A stretch of 64,000 nt of DNA from Chitinophagales bacterium. GTDB taxonomy: Bacteria > Bacteroidota > Bacteroidia > Chitinophagales > LD1. The notes beneath the pieces were generated by a model. That model was not told where the DNA came from and made no database searches. It was given only the letters and a program-made list of their open reading frames with translations. The stretch is from assembly GCA_019638515.1 (NCBI GenBank), contig JAHBTS010000001.1, forward strand, positions 558,001 through 622,000, written 5' to 3'. Positions within the stretch are counted from its first letter, which is position 1; every line of letters starts with the position of its first letter. The position numbers and the translations under genes are program-made. Below are positions 55,801 through 64,000 of the stretch, piece by piece.

Positions 55801-56661
55801 AAGCTCACCAATTTTGCAGCACTTACCATTTCTGCTTACTACCGTGAGTTTAGAGACCAAGTGCAAATCAAGTACTTCAACTTTGCATTCCCTCAAAGCT
55901 ATTTAACCTTTGATAATATAGACTTTGGAACTGTAAAAGGCTTTAAGTTAGACTTAGATTTGAGAAGAATTAAAAACTTTAGAGCCTCTGCAAATTACAC
56001 CATGCAGTTTGCAGAGGGTACCGGTTCCGATGATGCTACTCAAAGAAGTTTGGCAACTGGTGGCTACGATAATTTAAGAACCATTAGCCCGCTGAGTTTT
56101 GATGCACGCCACATGATAAATGTAATTTTGGATTATAGCTTTGCATCGGGCAGAGATTACGATGGTCCGGTAAGCAAGAGTGGCTACCAGATTTTGGCAA
56201 ATACCGGTGTAAACTTCAATATCCGCGCGCGTTCAGGAACTCCATTTACTTCTCAATCCAATGTAACTCCTGAAGGTTTACTTAGCACACCTAAAAGACT
56301 TTCGCAAGGTTCAATAAACGGCTCTCGTTTACCTTGGACTTTTAGAGTGGATTTTAAAATCTTCAAAGGATTTGATGTTACTGTAAATAAGAGCAAAGAC
56401 AAAGAGTTGCAACGCAATTTGAACTTCCAAATTTACCTGCAAATCCAGAACTTGTTGAATACAGCCAACGTAGTTAATGTGTATCGCTACACAGGCAATG
56501 CAAACGATGATGGCTATTTAAGTTCAACTGTAAGCGATGGTGCTAAAAATGCAGCGTACAATGCTCAATCATATAACGACTTGTATCGTGCATTTATCAA
56601 CCAACCAGATTACTATAGCTTACCTCGCAGAATATTCTTAGGACTTCAATTTGGTTTTTAA
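52852..56661 (+). CDS. TonB-dependent outer-membrane receptor
   Basis: 1269 residues. A signal peptide (ends AVAAFSQ) is followed by a carboxypeptidase-regulatory-like domain (about 22-105: ISGKVRDENGEGAIGAVVVL). The plug domain (about 125-230) contains ATASGVFQSDAGKGLNIGGA and YYIDGVKVIGTPVIPQNAVQ. A 22-strand barrel ends with the aromatic C-terminus FLGLQFGF. Such receptors import ligands using TonB energy. SusD or a similar binding lipoprotein is absent, so a typical SusCD glycan system is unlikely; the partners are a large secreted protein and a PorV-like/OmpA protein. Ligand unknown. Confidence 0.95.
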   Translation: MKKFYSLFSALVLAVAAFSQAGEISGKVRDENGEGAIGAVVVLVDKSGNIKGSGAQVDFDGNYSIKPLDAGKYNLKFQLMGYATVIKEDIVVYSGKATFLDVKMKPSDQMLNEVIVEAYKVPLIDPAKTTGGATVTKDDIAKLGTRNITDVAATASGVFQSDAGKGLNIGGAREDATEYYIDGVKVIGTPVIPQNAVQELSVLAGGIPARFGDATGGIVNITTSGPADKISGGVEFLTSQYLDKFGYNLANVTVNGPIVKSKKDKKPILGFSLAFEYLQQKDRDPSAVGVWKVRPEKLDSMRQYPLIKNPGETGFNLAGENLTMKDMYKVAAKPNNDEVNYRAVGRIDIKPYKNLNLSVGGTYTFKRYHEWVDRYTLLNYENNPRRTENNWRVYGRISQLFTPGQTNAENASAKKGSKVVQSVGYTLQFDYEKNIKYFEDESHGSNPFNYGYIGKFETFRGPVFRETADTFQVVDGGNVKTFSNMIVQQDFKDTSLVFTPGTLNPYGSRYTEQFFELGGKAVSLSEIQSNKALINGQRADLAYNVWYNTGRQYNGYGYDNYDEQYRGRAEVTLDLLKPGSGDRNKHTLEMGVEVEQRVQRRYQFSPLEIWFLSRQLMNKHIAGLDFSTPYFVLNNYPGKTFTYQEMKDLGITPGDLDTVIFKQSYKDSLQTNFDKNVRAKLGVGKDKYVNIDGLDPSFFDVSMFSAEELLNDNNSYVFYRGFDPYGKVLTERPKFFDFFTKTDANGNPLRQIDAFRPFYAAGYISDKFYFRDLTFNVGLRVDRYDANQYVLKDEYSLYEIKTVGETKGEFTHPSNIASDAYVYLKNSDKPSDGIAGYREGRKWYDAYGNELATGATVAANSSSGAITPYLEQLGKLKDNAGNTIDINGLKTIIKDTKRFDPSGSFEKYKAKYIVMPRLQFSFNIAENALFFAHYDVLSQRPRGNRNILQPTDYLYFNDNTGSAINNPNLKPERTIDFELGFKQKLTNFAALTISAYYREFRDQVQIKYFNFAFPQSYLTFDNIDFGTVKGFKLDLDLRRIKNFRASANYTMQFAEGTGSDDATQRSLATGGYDNLRTISPLSFDARHMINVILDYSFASGRDYDGPVSKSGYQILANTGVNFNIRARSGTPFTSQSNVTPEGLLSTPKRLSQGSINGSRLPWTFRVDFKIFKGFDVTVNKSKDKELQRNLNFQIYLQIQNLLNTANVVNVYRYTGNANDDGYLSSTVSDGAKNAAYNAQSYNDLYRAFINQPDYYSLPRRIFLGLQFGF

Positions 56662-56683
56662 TACAAACAGCTAACTTTTTTAA

Positions 56684-59600
56684 ATGAAGAAAAGTATGAA
56701 AAATGTAACCTCTTTAATGCTTTTGGCAACAATGGCTCCTGCCGCGCTACTAGCAAATGTAGATGTGAACTTTAAGAGCCAAAAAGCTCAAAAGAAGACG
56801 GAGGCATTTTACAAAACAGATGTAAACGATTGTGCAACTCCGGTTTCTACATTCGATTTGGATATAAACAACGTTCGCTGTAAGTTGATGAACGGTGGCG
56901 ATATGTGGTGGGATAGAGGTGCGCAAGCAGCACGCTATGAAGTACCTAAGTCTAATCCGCCTTCATATACATCATCGCTTAACATGTTGTATGCAGGGGC
57001 AATATGGATTTCGGGAGTTGATGCCGGAAACAACTTAAAGGTAGCAGCACAGCGCTATAGAGCAAGCGGAGATGATTTTTTTGCAGGACCATTAAACACG
57101 AATGGTGAAACTTCAAAAAGTACTTGTGTAAAGTGGGATAAGCACTTTAGCGTGTATGGAAAAGATATTGAAACTGTAATTCAAGCTTATGAGTTAGCAG
57201 GCGGTAATCCGTTGCCTCAGTCTTCAATTCCTACTGATGTATTGCGTTGGCCGGGAAAAGGTAATCCAGTATTGGAATCAGAGGGTTACGATATGAGTAG
57301 CGTATTAGCTCCGTTCAGAGATGCCAATGGAGATGGTATTTACGACCCAACAAAAGGCGATTACCCAACTATTTATTCAAGCGCATATCCTGCTCCCGAT
57401 ACTTTGGGTGCTTATGCCGACCAAATGGTGTATTGGGTAATGAACGATGCCGGAAATATCCACTCAGAATCAAATGGACAAGCTATTGGTGTTCAAATCA
57501 ACTCATTAGCGTTTGCATTTAAAACAACTGATGAAATCAATAACATGACTTTCTATCGGTATAACATCACCAATAAATCTTCTTTATCATTACAGCAATC
57601 ATATATTTCGCAGTGGAGTGATCCGGATTTAGGTAATGCTGCCGATGATTACGTAGGTTGTGATGTGTCAAGAAGATTGGCCTTTGTTTACAATGCCGAT
57701 AACTTTGATGAGGCAGCCAATGGTGTGGGCGGTTATGGCTCACAACTTCCAATGGGCGGTATCGTATTTTTTGAGGGACCAAAAGATTTGAACGGCAAAG
57801 AATTGGGACTTACCAGTTTCGTATATTTCAACAATGAAACTTCGGGTGCCAGAAGAGACCCTAGTTCTGCAGTAGAGTATAGAAACTATATGACGTCTCG
57901 CTGGTTAGATGGGACTTTGTTTACCGAAGGCGGAACAGGATATGGTGGAACAACAGTAACGAATTTTTGCTTCCCAGGCGATCCTTCAGATCCTTCAAAA
58001 TGGAGTGAATGTAATAACCAAGTAAATGGCGCCAATGCTAAAGGCGACCGTAGGATGGTTCAAACTTCAGGTCCTTTCTTGTTAAACACAGGTGTTACTC
58101 AGGATGTAACCATAGGCGTGGTATTTGTTCGCCCTCCGGGAACAGGAGTTGGTTCTTGTCCTCCGCTTTCGCTTATTCGTCCTGCTGCTGATAAGGCGCA
58201 AGGCTTATTCAATCAAAAATTCAGAATTACAAACGGTCCCGATGCTCCAACTCTAGAAATTAGAGAATTAGACCGCGAGCTTATTGTAAACTTAGTGAAC
58301 CTACCGGGCAGCAATAACTTTGCTCAAGGTTACAAAGAGGTAATTCCTACCGCAAGTGTATTATTCCCTGGCGATACCTCTAACAGAACTAAGTATGCTT
58401 TTCAAGGATATAAACTGTACCAAGTTACCGATTCAAGAGTTTCTGCTACAGATTTAGAAGATCCAGACAAAGCGCAGTTAATAGCGCAAGTAGATATTAA
58501 AGATGGTGTAGGTAAGATTGTAAACTTTCTGTTAGACCAATCTTTAAACTTATATATTCCGGTTGAAAAAGTACCGGAAGGCGATGGAACAGATAAAGGT
58601 ATTACATCTTCTTTTAGAATCACTACCGATAAATTTGCCCAATCTGTGGATCAAAATAAATTGGTAAACCACAAAACTTACTACTATACTGCCATAGCAT
58701 ACGCGTATAACAATTATGCCACATTCGATTATGCACGTATAGATTCTACACAGGCAGAACCTTACAAGGTAGGTAGAAAGAACTTTAAAGTGTATTCCGG
58801 CATTCCTCATAAGCCGGAAGTTGCTTCTAGCGGCACAGTATTGAATGCTACTTACGGACAAGGTGTTGAAGTAAAAAGAATTGAAGGTGCTGGCAATGGT
58901 GGAAACATTATTGATTTGACGGAGGCTACAATTGAGAAAATAGTAAAATCACCTGCTGCTTATACCGATACTTTGGTATATGAAAAAGGAAAAGACCCAA
59001 TTAAGTTTAAAGTAACCGATCCAATGAAAATATTTGAAGCCAACTGGGAGGTTCGCTTTAAAATGAGTACCGATTCTGTGAATACATACAGCAATATATA
59101 TGATGATTTTGGTGTACTTCTAAGAGTGGACTCGGCTACATTGGTAGATACCTTAATTACCTGGGAGTTACTTCGCTATGGCGCTAATGGAAACATTGAA
59201 GAAACAATAGAGGCTGAAAATATTCCATATTCAAAACGCAAACGTATTTCTTATGGTGTAGGGCCGGCCACCACCACTTTCGATGAAAGATTCTCACGTC
59301 CGTATGAGCAGTTTATTGCGGGAGTTATCAATAATGAAAGAGTAGATTATGGTTTTTCATTAACTTTTGGAAATCCGGTTGCAGTGTACACTAATTACTC
59401 AAATAGTAAAGATATTTACGATTTCCTAACTAGTAGTATTGAGCATGTAGATGCGGTAAACCCTTGGTTACTCTTTGTGAAAGACGAGGGCGATAAATCT
59501 GTATTGAATTGGATTCGTTCAGGATTTTTGCCGGTAGATGTTTCATTGGCATGGGAGCCTAATCGTTACCGTGCAGGAATTACCGATACTGCCTATACCG

Positions 59601-61018
59601 ATAGAAAAGGGATTTTTGATAAAATGGTAAATTCTACTTGGGCACCATATTGCTTAACTTCAAATTTCGCTCAGGAGAATACTACATCTTGTTTAACCTA
59701 TTCTAGTGGAACAGAGAAAGGTCCTGCATTTACCTATGGCCCTGGATTTAAGTGGAGAAACTATCAAAATTCGGCAGGCTATTCGGCATCGCAAGGTAGC
59801 ACCGATTGCAAAAACAGCAACTTGGGTCATCCGGCACCTCAAAACAACTTAGATGAATTGATAAGTGTAGATGTGGTTGTAACACCCGATACCTCTAAAT
59901 GGACACGCTGCGTGGTATTTGAAACCGGAGAGCAAACCGGAACCAATGCCGGAGCAGATATTGCACCCAATGGCAAAGCTCCACGCAAAGGTCAAATTCG
60001 CAGAGCATTCTCTCGTAATAAAGACGGTTCAATAGCATTTGAATTTAATAACAATGGCGATTTTGTGGAAGACACAGGTCGCTCATGGTTCCCTGGATAT
60101 GCAATCAATGTAGAAACCGGAGAAAGATTGAATATTGCTTTTGGCGAGGCATCTGATAATCCGGAGCAAAATGGTGCCGATATGTTGTGGAATCCAACTT
60201 CATCTGTATTGTCTCCAATAAACTTAGGCGGAGCAATTCCTCAGTTGCCATTCTTTGGTGGTAAACACTTTATTTATGTAATGAATTCTCGTTACGATGA
60301 AGGAAAAGAAGCACAAGATATTCTATTGAATTATTACAATGTGCCTTCAACAACTGCTATTACCAGCACAGCTATCCAAGAGTTGCACAGAAGTTTAATT
60401 TACACTAGCATCCCTTACTTAAAAGAAGGAATACAGTTTAAGCAAAATGGTTCTGTACATAATGTACCACCGGATGTAGTAAAAGTAAAATTGCGCGTAG
60501 AGCGTCCATTGCACGATTTTATTACAGTAGCTACTGGCGACCCAACTTTAAAAAGAGCATTGCCTCGTTACCAATTTAGCACTGCAGGTTTAGGTGTAAA
60601 GCGTGGTCAAACAGCCGTAGCTAAAAACGCATTAGATTTAATAAGAATTGTACCCAATCCTTATTTAGCCTACTCGCAGTACGAAACTACACAGTTCGAT
60701 ACACGCATAAAAATTATCAATCTTCCTAATAAATGCACTGTAAGCATTTTTAGTATTGATGGTACTTTTATTAGAAGATATACAAGAGCTATTGATGTAA
60801 ATCCGGCTACCAATGCTAAAGTAGATATTAGCGATGGTGCAGCTTTAACAGATGGCGATATCAATTTAGACAGTTCATTAGATTGGGATTTGAAGAATGA
60901 TAAAGGCGTACCGGTAAGTAGTGGTGTGTACATTGTTCACATTAAAGCAGATGGACTAGGAGAGCGCACCCAAAAAGTATTTGTGGGTATGCGTCCACCG
61001 GATATTTCAAACTTCTAA
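56684..61018 (+). CDS. Very large secreted protein of the receptor cluster, T9SS-like C-terminus
   Basis: 1444 residues with a signal peptide (MKNVTSLMLLATMAPAALLA; an in-frame ATG at 56696 gives the tighter version). A Ca-binding-like DANGDGIYDPTKGDYPT lies at about 212-228. The body has no domain I recognise but is rich in Tyr, Asn, Asp and aromatic residues. The C-terminal 140 residues contain IRIVPNPYLAYSQYETTQ and end GVYIVHIKADGLGE and VFVGM, the look of a FlgD-like or T9SS-type sorting module. It starts 22 bases after the receptor gene and precedes the PorV-like gene. Function unknown; probably an outer-surface partner of the receptor. Confidence 0.88.
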   Translation: MKKSMKNVTSLMLLATMAPAALLANVDVNFKSQKAQKKTEAFYKTDVNDCATPVSTFDLDINNVRCKLMNGGDMWWDRGAQAARYEVPKSNPPSYTSSLNMLYAGAIWISGVDAGNNLKVAAQRYRASGDDFFAGPLNTNGETSKSTCVKWDKHFSVYGKDIETVIQAYELAGGNPLPQSSIPTDVLRWPGKGNPVLESEGYDMSSVLAPFRDANGDGIYDPTKGDYPTIYSSAYPAPDTLGAYADQMVYWVMNDAGNIHSESNGQAIGVQINSLAFAFKTTDEINNMTFYRYNITNKSSLSLQQSYISQWSDPDLGNAADDYVGCDVSRRLAFVYNADNFDEAANGVGGYGSQLPMGGIVFFEGPKDLNGKELGLTSFVYFNNETSGARRDPSSAVEYRNYMTSRWLDGTLFTEGGTGYGGTTVTNFCFPGDPSDPSKWSECNNQVNGANAKGDRRMVQTSGPFLLNTGVTQDVTIGVVFVRPPGTGVGSCPPLSLIRPAADKAQGLFNQKFRITNGPDAPTLEIRELDRELIVNLVNLPGSNNFAQGYKEVIPTASVLFPGDTSNRTKYAFQGYKLYQVTDSRVSATDLEDPDKAQLIAQVDIKDGVGKIVNFLLDQSLNLYIPVEKVPEGDGTDKGITSSFRITTDKFAQSVDQNKLVNHKTYYYTAIAYAYNNYATFDYARIDSTQAEPYKVGRKNFKVYSGIPHKPEVASSGTVLNATYGQGVEVKRIEGAGNGGNIIDLTEATIEKIVKSPAAYTDTLVYEKGKDPIKFKVTDPMKIFEANWEVRFKMSTDSVNTYSNIYDDFGVLLRVDSATLVDTLITWELLRYGANGNIEETIEAENIPYSKRKRISYGVGPATTTFDERFSRPYEQFIAGVINNERVDYGFSLTFGNPVAVYTNYSNSKDIYDFLTSSIEHVDAVNPWLLFVKDEGDKSVLNWIRSGFLPVDVSLAWEPNRYRAGITDTAYTDRKGIFDKMVNSTWAPYCLTSNFAQENTTSCLTYSSGTEKGPAFTYGPGFKWRNYQNSAGYSASQGSTDCKNSNLGHPAPQNNLDELISVDVVVTPDTSKWTRCVVFETGEQTGTNAGADIAPNGKAPRKGQIRRAFSRNKDGSIAFEFNNNGDFVEDTGRSWFPGYAINVETGERLNIAFGEASDNPEQNGADMLWNPTSSVLSPINLGGAIPQLPFFGGKHFIYVMNSRYDEGKEAQDILLNYYNVPSTTAITSTAIQELHRSLIYTSIPYLKEGIQFKQNGSVHNVPPDVVKVKLRVERPLHDFITVATGDPTLKRALPRYQFSTAGLGVKRGQTAVAKNALDLIRIVPNPYLAYSQYETTQFDTRIKIINLPNKCTVSIFSIDGTFIRRYTRAIDVNPATNAKVDISDGAALTDGDINLDSSLDWDLKNDKGVPVSSGVYIVHIKADGLGERTQKVFVGMRPPDISNF

Positions 61019-61113
61019 ATTCTATTGTTTAGAAAACCATAACTTAAGCAGCATCGGTTACGAATTAGTTGCCGATGTTTGGAGATAAAAAAGACAAAGC
61101 AAAAAGAAAGGCA

Positions 61114-62835
61114 ATGAAGAAAATTTTATACTTAGTGTTGGTGGTTGGCGCGGCAACAAGTGCTTTTGCTGGTAACCCCGATAGACGCGGAGAAAGTGGT
61201 GCCAACGAATTAGTAATGAATGGCTGGGCGCGTTCAACTGGTATGTGGGGAATGAACAGTGCCAGAGTTCGCGGTATAGAGGCCGAACGAATAAACCCGG
61301 CAGGTTTAGCGTTTGTTCGTAAAACAGATATTCAAATTGCATATTCTTTGTGGATGCAAGGTTCCGGTTTGGGAGTAATCCAAGCGGGTATTGCACAGCA
61401 AGTAAAGCGCAATGTATTTTCATTACACGTACAGGCACTTAACTTTGGGCAAATTATTCGCACAACAGTAGAAAATCCACAAGGCGGTATTGGAACCTAC
61501 ACACCGCGTTTTATCAATATAGGTTTAACGTATGCACGTGTTTTTTCACGCAGCATCTATGGTGGTGTAACTGTTCGTTTAATCAATGAAGGAATAGACA
61601 ATATCAATGCTTTTGGCTTTTCGGTAGATGCGGGTTTGCAGTATGTTACAGGAAAAAAGAAAAATATCCACTTTGGTGTTGCACTTAGAAACGTAGGCAC
61701 TCCAATGACATTCCGTGGTGATGGTTTTTCTTTTCAAGGAAATGCAGAAAGTGGAAACTACCAATTGGCATTCGATAGAAAATCTCAAAAGTTCGACTTG
61801 CCGGTTCAATTAAACATTGGTGCGGCCTATGATTTGTTGTTGGGCGATAAAGTAGTATTGGCTCCCGGAGAAGAAACTCAAAATTATCGTGTAACTTTTG
61901 CTGCTAACTTTACTTCTAATGCCTTTGGTAACGATTACTATGGTGGTGGTATAGAGTTTTCTTACAGAGATATCTTTATGTTGCGCGGAGGTTACCGTGG
62001 CGAAGCGGGTATTGGTAAGGCTTCAACACGCCAAAGTGCTTACACCGGTTTTTCTGCCGGTATGACGGTAGAAGCTCCATTTAAAAAAGATGGAACAGGG
62101 CCAAGATTAGGACTTGATTACTCTTTTAGATCTACCGATCCTTATATGGGAACCCACAGTTTGGGATTACACTTTAATTTGGGCGGTAAAGACAAAGAAG
62201 AAAAAGGAGAAATTCCATCTGCTAAAGCTGCTTATGATGAAGATAAATCCTCTAAAAAGGAAACTAAGAAAAAGGCTTCTTCAAGAAAATCAAAGGATGA
62301 AATTCAAGCGGAGGCTGATGCCAAAGTTGATTCTATCAACAAAGTAAATGCACAATTATTGCTAGAGTTGGAAGCCGCTAAAAACAAACCGGCTGATACT
62401 ATTGTAAAAGTAAAGCAGGTTGAAGTAATAAAAATAGATACACTTTTCTTTGGTGCAAAATCGCATATTGAAGAAGTAGATGGTAAGAAAATTGAAGTGT
62501 TTGATGATTACGATAACCTTGAGTTTGAAACAGGTGCTTCAACCGTAAAACCTTCTTCGTATCAGTATTTAGATTACTTAGTTGCTAAGTTAAGAAAGCA
62601 TCCAGATGCTATTATTAGGCTGAGTGGCCATACCGATAATGTTGGTGCTCGCGATAAAAATGTAAAGCTGTCGCAAGATAGAGTTACAGCAGTTAAACAA
62701 TACTTTATCTCTAAAGGTATAGATGATTTCCGTATAAAAACGGAGGCTTTTGGGCCCGATAAACCAAAAGTTCCAAATACTACTGCGGCTAATCGTCAAA
62801 CTAATAGAAGAGTAGAAATATTCTTAGAACACTAA
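61114..62835 (+). CDS. PorV/PorQ-like barrel fused to an OmpA-like domain
   Basis: 573 residues from the ATG at 61114 (MKKILYLVLVVGAATSAFA, a good signal peptide; an in-frame ATG at 61075 would add a charged 13-residue extension). The first part (about 20-360) has the PorV/PorQ family start, GMWGMNSARVRGIEAERINP followed by AGLAF, and a beta-barrel pattern. A Lys/Glu-rich spacer (about 370-440) leads to an OmpA-like domain (about 465-573) with IRLSGHTDNVGARDKNVKLS and TNRRVEIFLEH, which should bind peptidoglycan. PorV family members shuttle T9SS cargo to the surface attachment complex. The fusion suggests a barrel tethered to the wall. Last gene of the receptor cluster. Confidence 0.88.
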   Translation: MKKILYLVLVVGAATSAFAGNPDRRGESGANELVMNGWARSTGMWGMNSARVRGIEAERINPAGLAFVRKTDIQIAYSLWMQGSGLGVIQAGIAQQVKRNVFSLHVQALNFGQIIRTTVENPQGGIGTYTPRFINIGLTYARVFSRSIYGGVTVRLINEGIDNINAFGFSVDAGLQYVTGKKKNIHFGVALRNVGTPMTFRGDGFSFQGNAESGNYQLAFDRKSQKFDLPVQLNIGAAYDLLLGDKVVLAPGEETQNYRVTFAANFTSNAFGNDYYGGGIEFSYRDIFMLRGGYRGEAGIGKASTRQSAYTGFSAGMTVEAPFKKDGTGPRLGLDYSFRSTDPYMGTHSLGLHFNLGGKDKEEKGEIPSAKAAYDEDKSSKKETKKKASSRKSKDEIQAEADAKVDSINKVNAQLLLELEAAKNKPADTIVKVKQVEVIKIDTLFFGAKSHIEEVDGKKIEVFDDYDNLEFETGASTVKPSSYQYLDYLVAKLRKHPDAIIRLSGHTDNVGARDKNVKLSQDRVTAVKQYFISKGIDDFRIKTEAFGPDKPKVPNTTAANRQTNRRVEIFLEH

Positions 62836-62858
62836 GCAATAGCGATAGTTAAAATAAG

Positions 62859-62889
62859 AGAGGCTGTTCATTTGAACAGCCTCTTTTTG
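62859..62889. terminator. Bidirectional terminator between the PorV-like gene and aminopeptidase P
   Basis: AGAGGCTGTTC (62859-62869) pairs perfectly with GAACAGCCTCT (62874-62884) around the four-base loop ATTT, followed by TTTTTG on the plus strand and A/T-rich sequence on the other. Same stem family as 15953-15977 and 21738-21766. Confidence 0.9.
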
Positions 62890-62915
62890 TTGGAGGCAAC
62901 AAGGTTTTAATAGCA

Positions 62916-64000
62916 TTATTTTTTGTTCATAATAGCTTCAATCTCGTCTGCTTCTATAGGGATGTTAGCCATAAGGTCGATAGGCTTGTCTTTGGTAACT
63001 AAAATGTTGTTTTCAATTCTAATTCCAATTTTTTCTTCTCTGATGTAAATACCCGGCTCACAGGTAAGTACCGCACCTGCCGGAATTTTATGATAGCGAC
63101 TTCCAACATCGTGTGTATTTAATCCTAAGAAATGTGCTGTACCGTGTGGGAAGTACTTTTTGTACAGAGGATTTTTCTTGTCTTGTTTTTTTACATCGGT
63201 TGGCTTCAGGAGTTTTAGTTTAATAAGTTCACCTTCCATGATTTCACCTATTTGTTTGTTGAATTCAAATAGTTGAATGCCGGGTTTCATTAGTTGTACT
63301 GCCTGTTTATGTACGCTCAAAACAGCGTTGTAAACTTCCTTTTGCCGTTTAGAAAATTTGCCGTTTACAGGAATAGTACGTGTTAAATCTGAGCAGTAGT
63401 TTGCATATTCTGCGGCACAATCCATTAGCAATAATTCTCCGCTTTTGCATTGAGTGTTATTGGCATTGTAGTGTAAAAAGCAGGCATTCTCTCCCGTTGC
63501 CACAATTGGCTCGTAAGCGTGTCGTGTAGCGCGGTTGGAGAGGTACTCGTGCGTAAGTTCGGCTTCAATTTCGTATTCCCATACGCCAGGCTTTACAAAC
63601 TGAAGTGTACGCAAGAAGCCCTTATGTGTAATATCTATGGCGCGGTTTAGCAAGCCAACTTCTAAGGTGGATTTTTTGGTGCGCAATTCTGCCATAATGG
63701 GAGCTAAGCGTTCATAGCGGTGTAGCGGAAACGCGTGGCGAATTTTTTGTACCAATACAGCTTCGTATGTTTCTACTTTCCATGAGGCGCGATCGTGCTC
63801 ATTGGTATTAAGATATACATGATCTGCCAAGTGCATGAGCGAAAATAATGTTGGAAATACATCGCTGCTCCAGCGCACTTCTTTAATGCCTGAAATAGTG
63901 CGGGCTTGCTCTTTAGTAAGTTTTTTTCCTTCCCAAGTTTCAAGCAGTTCATTGGTTGGGCGGATAAATAATATCTCACGCAATTCTTCTACCGGAGCAT
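62916..64000 (-). CDS. Aminopeptidase P family metallopeptidase (5' end beyond window)
   Basis: About 361 codons are visible and the frame stays open to the window edge (reads APVEELREILFIRP at the left end), so the true start is upstream and outside. It removes N-terminal residues before proline. The N-terminal domain contains ETWEGKKLTKEQA and the creatinase-fold catalytic domain has the five metal ligands: D in LLLMDCAAEYANYC and D in CSDLTRTIP, H in HGTAHFLGLNTHDVG, E in TCEPGIYI and E in IGIRIENNIL. The TTG at 63983 is not a likely start. It converges on the PorV-like gene with a strong shared terminator between. Confidence 0.95.
   Translation of the reverse strand, partial: APVEELREILFIRPTNELLETWEGKKLTKEQARTISGIKEVRWSSDVFPTLFSLMHLADHVYLNTNEHDRASWKVETYEAVLVQKIRHAFPLHRYERLAPIMAELRTKKSTLEVGLLNRAIDITHKGFLRTLQFVKPGVWEYEIEAELTHEYLSNRATRHAYEPIVATGENACFLHYNANNTQCKSGELLLMDCAAEYANYCSDLTRTIPVNGKFSKRQKEVYNAVLSVHKQAVQLMKPGIQLFEFNKQIGEIMEGELIKLKLLKPTDVKKQDKKNPLYKKYFPHGTAHFLGLNTHDVGSRYHKIPAGAVLTCEPGIYIREEKIGIRIENNILVTKDKPIDLMANIPIEADEIEAIMNKK

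Noticed and set aside
61052-61077. Hairpin CATCGG/CCGATG in the gap before the PorV-like gene
   Set aside because: Six-base stem with a 14-base loop and no T-run; may be chance or an intercistronic mRNA structure.
63773-63983. Start of the aminopeptidase gene at the TTG near 63983
   Set aside because: The frame continues upstream to the window edge and the sequence before it fits the same protein, so the start lies outside.

Overview
The window is an ordinary stretch of chromosome from a member of the Bacteroidota, with A+T-rich, densely packed genes on both strands. The assignment rests on four things. Two proteins carry type IX secretion (T9SS) type A C-terminal sorting domains. There is a TonB-dependent receptor with an N-terminal carboxypeptidase-regulatory-like domain, and a PorV/PorQ-like barrel. 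Lipoboxes are of the usual Bacteroidota kind. Several genes are preceded by TAnnTTTG / TAnnTTCG elements like the -7 box of Bacteroidota promoters. A heme A synthase (COX15/CtaA) and MlaEF-type genes suggest an aerobic, free-living lineage rather than a gut Bacteroidales. Genus and family cannot be read from the sequence. I see no rRNA, tRNA, CRISPR array, insertion sequence or prophage, and no gap between genes exceeds 300 bases.

Layout. 1-5047: edge-truncated MFS transporter, a secreted protein lacking a sorting domain, a polysaccharide flippase and an orphan peptide-binding lipoprotein (SBP family 5). 5138-9662: phosphatidylserine decarboxylase, a small Cys/His-rich exported protein, TatC, RpiB and a DsbD-type thiol:disulfide carrier. 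9797-12152: a tight four-gene operon of M23 peptidase, bactofilin, exosortase-family enzyme and small membrane protein. 12220-15931: lipoprotein, TPR protein, peptide deformylase and nitrilase-family amidase. 16004-22132 (minus): a 62-residue protein that looks like a PID-CTERM exosortase substrate, SucD, an MlaF/MlaE transporter pair, a pyrimidine-like operon (degenerate dihydroorotase, DUF4199 protein, glycosyltransferase 2) and an RRM RNA-binding protein. 22258-28817 (minus): a 1792-residue thioester alpha-2-macroglobulin lipoprotein and heme A synthase. 28990-33870 (plus): OmpA-like protein, patatin phospholipase, RlmB and an SUI1/eIF1-like factor. 33984-39090 (minus): a giant T9SS-exported protein and DnaK. 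39339-44562 (plus): PhoR-like sensor kinase, GT-C-like membrane protein, TPR protein and glutamine synthetase family protein. 44576-46176 (minus): T9SS-exported SBBP-repeat protein. 46309-48504 (plus): CTP synthase and SRPBCC-like protein. 48527-50298 (minus): grpE-dnaJ. 50546-62835 (plus): PpiD/SurA-type isomerase, then an outer-membrane cluster of TonB receptor, 1444-residue secreted protein and PorV-like/OmpA fusion. 62916-64000 (minus): edge-truncated aminopeptidase P.

Common theme. Much of the window serves the cell envelope: export (Tat, T9SS substrates, exosortase), folding and oxidation of exported proteins (DsbD, PpiD), envelope shape (bactofilin and M23 peptidase), lipids (Psd, Mla, patatin) and outer-membrane proteins. 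The chaperones DnaK, GrpE and DnaJ lie in two transcription units whose upstream regions share CTGNCA inverted repeats.

Most noteworthy. (1) Two tandem hairpins at 33878-33968 share an identical 16-base loop while both stem segments differ with compensating changes. (2) The bactofilin/M23/exosortase operon occurs together with a minimal PID-CTERM substrate. (3) The dihydroorotase has lost its HxH metal motif. (4) A PorV-like barrel is fused to an OmpA domain in the TonB-receptor cluster.
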